Source of the DNA: Nectonema munidae
Taxonomy: Eukaryota; Nematomorpha; Nectonematoida; Nectonematidae
Reading direction: 5' to 3'
Assembly: GCA_030549495.1 (NCBI GenBank)
Contig: JAUIRK010001055.1
Coordinates: forward strand, 185,001 to 249,000
Length of the DNA stretch: 64,000 nucleotides
The translations under genes were made by a program, and so were the position numbers. The notes beneath the pieces are model-generated. The model saw only the letters and a program-made list of their open reading frames with translations, had not been told where the DNA came from and ran no database searches. Below, piece after piece: positions 60,020-64,000 of this stretch (the stretch's first letter is position 1; each line of letters begins with the position of its first letter).

Positions 60020-60700
60020 AATTTGACCAAGTTATAATTGAATAAAAGTAAAAAGTAGGTTCTATTTTTTGTCTCTTTAGTAAAAATACATATTAAAATT
60101 TCGAATAAAGAAATATTATCGTTTTCTTAAGATATTTTATCGAAAGAAATAATACCAAAGGTATCTAGTTTTTGTAAAAAGTTAACCAAAAATTATTAAA
60201 CTAATAGTTGTTGAAATACGTTTTTTTCCTTTAATATAATTATATATATATATTAAAAATAGATATGTGGAAGTTGAGATGAACAAAATTAAAATTTCAA
60301 TTTAAAAGAACAAGTTCTTTAGTTTTAGATCCATTTGTGGAGAAATGGCAGAAAACAATATCCAAATATAGCAATAATTCTAAGTGATGATGAAATTATA
60401 TACACGCTGATATACTTTTGTTGTTATTATTTTTTTTATATCAGTACTTCATTTATAGCTGATAACATGATGATCTCACTTGATAGACTTATAAAAACAT
60501 ATTGTAAAATATATTATACCACATCATAAATAAGGTTGCTATTATATAAGAGTGAATAACAAAATCGTATAAATTTATACCAAACTTTTGTCACATATAT
60601 CAAATTTCAGTACGCATTATTTTTTCTTTCACAAGCAAGAATTTCATCTTTGGTTTAACTTCTTATTTTTATTTCTGTTCTGCACATCTCAAATCTTCAC
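60020..60700. other. AT-rich stretch, nothing recognised
   Basis: No supported feature. The left end of piggyBac D was not identified in it. Confidence 0.4.
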
Positions 60701-60713
60701 TTGATTTTCTTCA

Positions 60714-62345
60714 ATGGTTTTCAAGCACCTCTCGGTGGCGATTGAAAGTTTCGATGAGATTGAAGGTTTCCAAAGTGACACTCCTATTGACCTTGTTATT
60801 TTACCTCCAGACGAAAATGAAAACGTAACAGATGAAGAAGATGTGGATGATAATGTTTTAGAAGGAATTTTTCCTGTTGAGCCTTGTGGAAGAATTGAAA
60901 TGAATGTTCAAGAAGAAGAAAACGCTATGTAGTCACTGCTAATTGTTGTAGTAAAAAAGTTTGTTTTCGCAATCAGAAAGTTATGAAACCTCTAGAATCT
61001 CGATAAAGCAACTCTTGTGTCAGAGACTAATTTATAGACTTCTTTTGTTTTTGACTAAAGAGTACCGAATGAAATAGCTGAATTATCTTGTGTTTGCGCT
61101 GGTCAAAAAATGAAATTGTTTTTATCGACTGGAAAGACATTGGTATGTTTTTTGGTTTTTTAAATTTTATCAGGGTATACTTCGTTACCAAAAGAAGATG
61201 ATAATTCGAGTACTCAAATTGATCCTTCCTCTTGCAAGCAAAGTACTATCACGGAATCATTATCGTAAAATAAATTTCACTTTTCATTTAGCTGAAAATG
61301 CAAAAATTAACCTATAAGATAAAATGATTAATGTATCAGGTTTTGAATGATAGGTTTAGACAAAATATAATTTTTCACAATAAAATTTGTATTGATGAAT
61401 CAATTGTACCCTATTTTGGATCTTATAAGGTACAAACTAGGGTGCGTGCGTTCTACGGTATATCCTTATTCAATTTAATTGTATCATGGGAAAGATAGCA
61501 AATAATCACAGCAGGGTTCTTTAGGTTCCAGAATATTGAAAAATTTATTTCTTCTGTAGGAGTTCTATTTTGACAATTATTCTTCTTCACATAAACTTTT
61601 ATAAGAGACAAAAAATATTATAGCTATAGGCACAGTACGTAAAAAGCGCATGAATAAATGTCCTTCACTCAATGAAGAAGAAAATGGCTATAGCTTCGCA
61701 CGATTATATAGATCCAATGGTAAGCTTTTTTTCCTGCGTTGGAGGGACAATGCTTGCGTTACGTTAGATTCTACCTTTTGTTCACAGTACCCAATAGATA
61801 GTGTAATGAGATACACAAAGGAAGCTAGAAAGAGGATGAGAGTTGATTGCCCCCAAATCGTCAAAAAGTATAACTCTGCAATGAGGGGTGTATACATATT
61901 TGACAAGACCAAAGATAAAATCGAAAAAATGGTGATGGAGTTTGGCAGTGAACGCTATAATTGTTGCAGTATTAGCCGCTTGGAAACTTTATGAACAAGT
62001 GCATAAAAGAGAGATTACTTCAATTTTCGAAGAGAAGTGGCTTTGAATTGAAAGGTATAACGTTGTAAAGAAAATGTGGTCCCGCCTCACATTACTCATT
62101 AGAGTCTAGAAATGTTAATGGACACTGCCTTATTGCTGTTTCTAGAGATCAACAAAGAAAATGTGTAGTCTGTAAAAAATAATTTACTTCCTTGTTTTGC
62201 TTGTGAAAAGAACATTCATCAAGATTGTTTTCCTTTTTACCATGCAGATTTCTAACGTTACTTTTTATTTCTTGATTGAATAAAAAGATTTTTTTATACA
62301 ACATTTACACTTATTTCAGATACTGGTCCACACATCTGGACCCTC
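60714..62345 (+). pseudogene. piggyBac D transposase, PGBD2/3-like lineage, decayed
   Basis: The plus strand starts at an ATG with an acidic amino terminus (EIEGFQSD, LPPDENENVTDEEDVDDN). HNKICIDESIVPYFGSYK near 61390 is the first-Asp block in the DESMVPYFGRH form of the PGBD2/PGBD3 group, unlike the DEQL form of copies A-C. RWRDNACVTLDST, MRYTKEARKR and KKYNSAMRGVYIFD near 61735-61910 follow; the GVD site reads GVY, so a catalytic Asp is lost. A Cys-rich end (RKCVVCKK...CEKNIHQDCFPFYH) closes at about 62250. GGTCCA-CACATC-TGGACC at 62325-62342 may belong to the right end. The second-Asp block is missing and there are several frame breaks. Confidence 0.8.
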
Positions 62346-62349
62346 CTTT

Positions 62350-64000
62350 TTTTAAGCAGAATTTTTTTTTCAAAAAGTTAATATTTTATATCAAAAATAA
62401 AAATTTTTACATTCTTGAATTTTTCCTTAAATAAAATTGGGCTTGGTAAAGATTCCTTTCTAAAAATATCAATATGGCAATATCTACACTGGAAATCATT
62501 CGTTTTCAATCTAAGTATGATTTCTAAATGTGCCAAAAATAGTGTAAGTTTTATGTTTCGTTTAACACTATCATGCAACAAAAATGTTATGCACCACGTT
62601 TTTTTGACAAACTCTGCATTTATCGCATCATTTTAAAGCTTTTCTACAGTTATGACTTATGAGTTACTAATCTTTCGATCTATACTGTTTCTGAAACGAT
62701 ACTACACTCAGCATTCACCTTTTTGTGATAAATTCATACAAATTTCCCTTTGTTCAATTAAGTTCAAGATGAACGCTCTACGCGTTATTGTAGATGTAGA
62801 ATCATTTACTTGTTTCTTTATGATCCATGAATTTAGCAAAGCTAAATCAGGTAAATTGAAAAAAACAGTGATTGGAGGCTGCCTTTTGTTCAGCATTCGG
62901 AACACATTTGGTCTGTTATATCGGTATCAAATCGCTTGTAATAAATAATGGTTTTTACATAAGAAAAAGGACAGGTATGTTGGACTTGGCTCTTTATACA
63001 CTGCGAGATAGAGAGAGGTAACATCCTTTGTAAATTTTAGTTTTTCATTTGTTATATTTATGTTACTTTGGCATGTACTATTTTGACTATTTACGCGATG
63101 AATTTTTTTTAAAATAATAACAAAAAGTAAAAATTTATAATTTAGTGTTTGAAAGCATTAATCAAGAAAAATAGAATAAAAAATAGCATACCTATGTAAA
63201 TAATTATAGAAGATAAGATTTTCTGCAAAAAAATAAAGAAAATTTCATCGTGTAAATAGTCAAAAAATTATAAATATTACCTGTCAAAGAAATATAATAT
63301 AAGAAATGAAAATTTTAATTTAAGAAAGGTGAAGTAAACAGAATTCCAAAAAGACAAAATAGAATTGCAAAAGGACAAAATAGAACTAAAATGGGATAAA
63401 TAAAGATGTAGTGATGAGAAGAAATAGATTCGCGCTCGTTAAATAAAAAAATCGAGAAAATGAACAGATGTAAAAATTTAGTAGTTGTAATTGTGATTCC
63501 ACCAATTTTATTCCTTTCATAAGTTAAGATTGACATTGCTCTGTCTTCTATCAATATTTTGTCTGCATATCCTCTTAGTATTATTTCTCCTCTTTATTTT
63601 TCATAATTATCTTACACATTTAAGAAAATTTTGTATTTGTTATTTATTATGCTTAACCTCACCACAGTATATATAATTAATTTAGGGTGGTATTTCCATT
63701 AACTATCATTCCACTGGACAGGCGGCGATCACTCTATAACAAATAAAACATTAAATGTCGTAGATGAAGACAAATGCATGTTTACTTCAACGCCTCATAA
63801 TACTTTTATTTGCGATATTCAAGATTTAAACGTGTTTAAGCTTAAAACAAGTGCTTATTTTCTTAACACATTTTTTTCAACAGTGTAGATTCATTCCTCC
63901 TTAGTTTTAATTACAATTTCACAAATGAAACATGTGAATTTACTTACACCACGATATTTGTATTATTGATGATGGCTATGATGTGTATACATATATTTTG
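62350..64000. other. AT-rich stretch to the window end, nothing recognised
   Basis: No PLC exon matching the next EF-hand segment was found here. A few frames of 60-100 codons have no family resemblance and no splice support. Confidence 0.4.

Overview
This is an AT-rich invertebrate nuclear window. Spliced host exons, long introns, abundant transposon remains, microsatellites and no operons all point to a metazoan. An arthropod such as a copepod would fit, but that is inference. Little of the DNA is host coding sequence; most is transposon debris of several ages.

Two host genes can be supported. An intronless, divergent seven-helix receptor lies at 8791-9819 (+). The amino-terminal part of a phospholipase C beta of the PLCB4/NorpA class is spread over seven short phase-compatible exons between 41037 and 59002 (+). 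These exons encode the PH domain and the start of the EF-hand region, about 196 codons; the rest of the gene should lie to the right of the window. Its 10.7-kb first intron holds an antisense hAT fossil, an antisense piggyBac copy carrying a 0.9-kb microsatellite, small inverted-repeat elements and a tRNA-like SINE.

Layout: 1-2.6 kb, retroelement-like debris. 3.1-5.7 kb, piggyBac A (-). 6.5-8.5 kb, G-run repeat and two short TTAA elements. 8.8-9.8 kb, receptor. 11.3-13.4 kb, inverted-repeat element and piggyBac B (-). 14.2-16.0 kb, degenerate Penelope-like element. 16.0-25.8 kb, an array of five head-to-head and tail-to-tail pieces of one GC-rich retroelement, including two nearly full copies in inverted orientation. 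26.2-26.7 kb, a SINE and a foldback element built around a Penelope fragment. 28.3-33.2 kb, LTR-type (Ty3-like) fossil debris. 34.3-37.9 kb, small elements, an identical inverted pair of 138-bp TTAA elements, a T/G/A homopolymer block and a hAT fossil. 41-59 kb, the PLC gene. 59.5-60.0 kb, a LINE 3' end. 60.7-62.3 kb, a piggyBac of another lineage.

The most interesting material: the GC-rich retroelement, which has RT and RNase H but no integrase or recombinase that I can see, with a promoter-like segment near its 3' end; its palindromic array; the TTAA element families that share a layout in which a terminal TTAACCC box sits next to a 14-18-bp near-palindrome whose sequence differs between families; two piggyBac copies that share a phase-2 intron which is 54 bp in one and about 1.2 kb in the other; and the PLC exons, each too short to stand out as an open frame.
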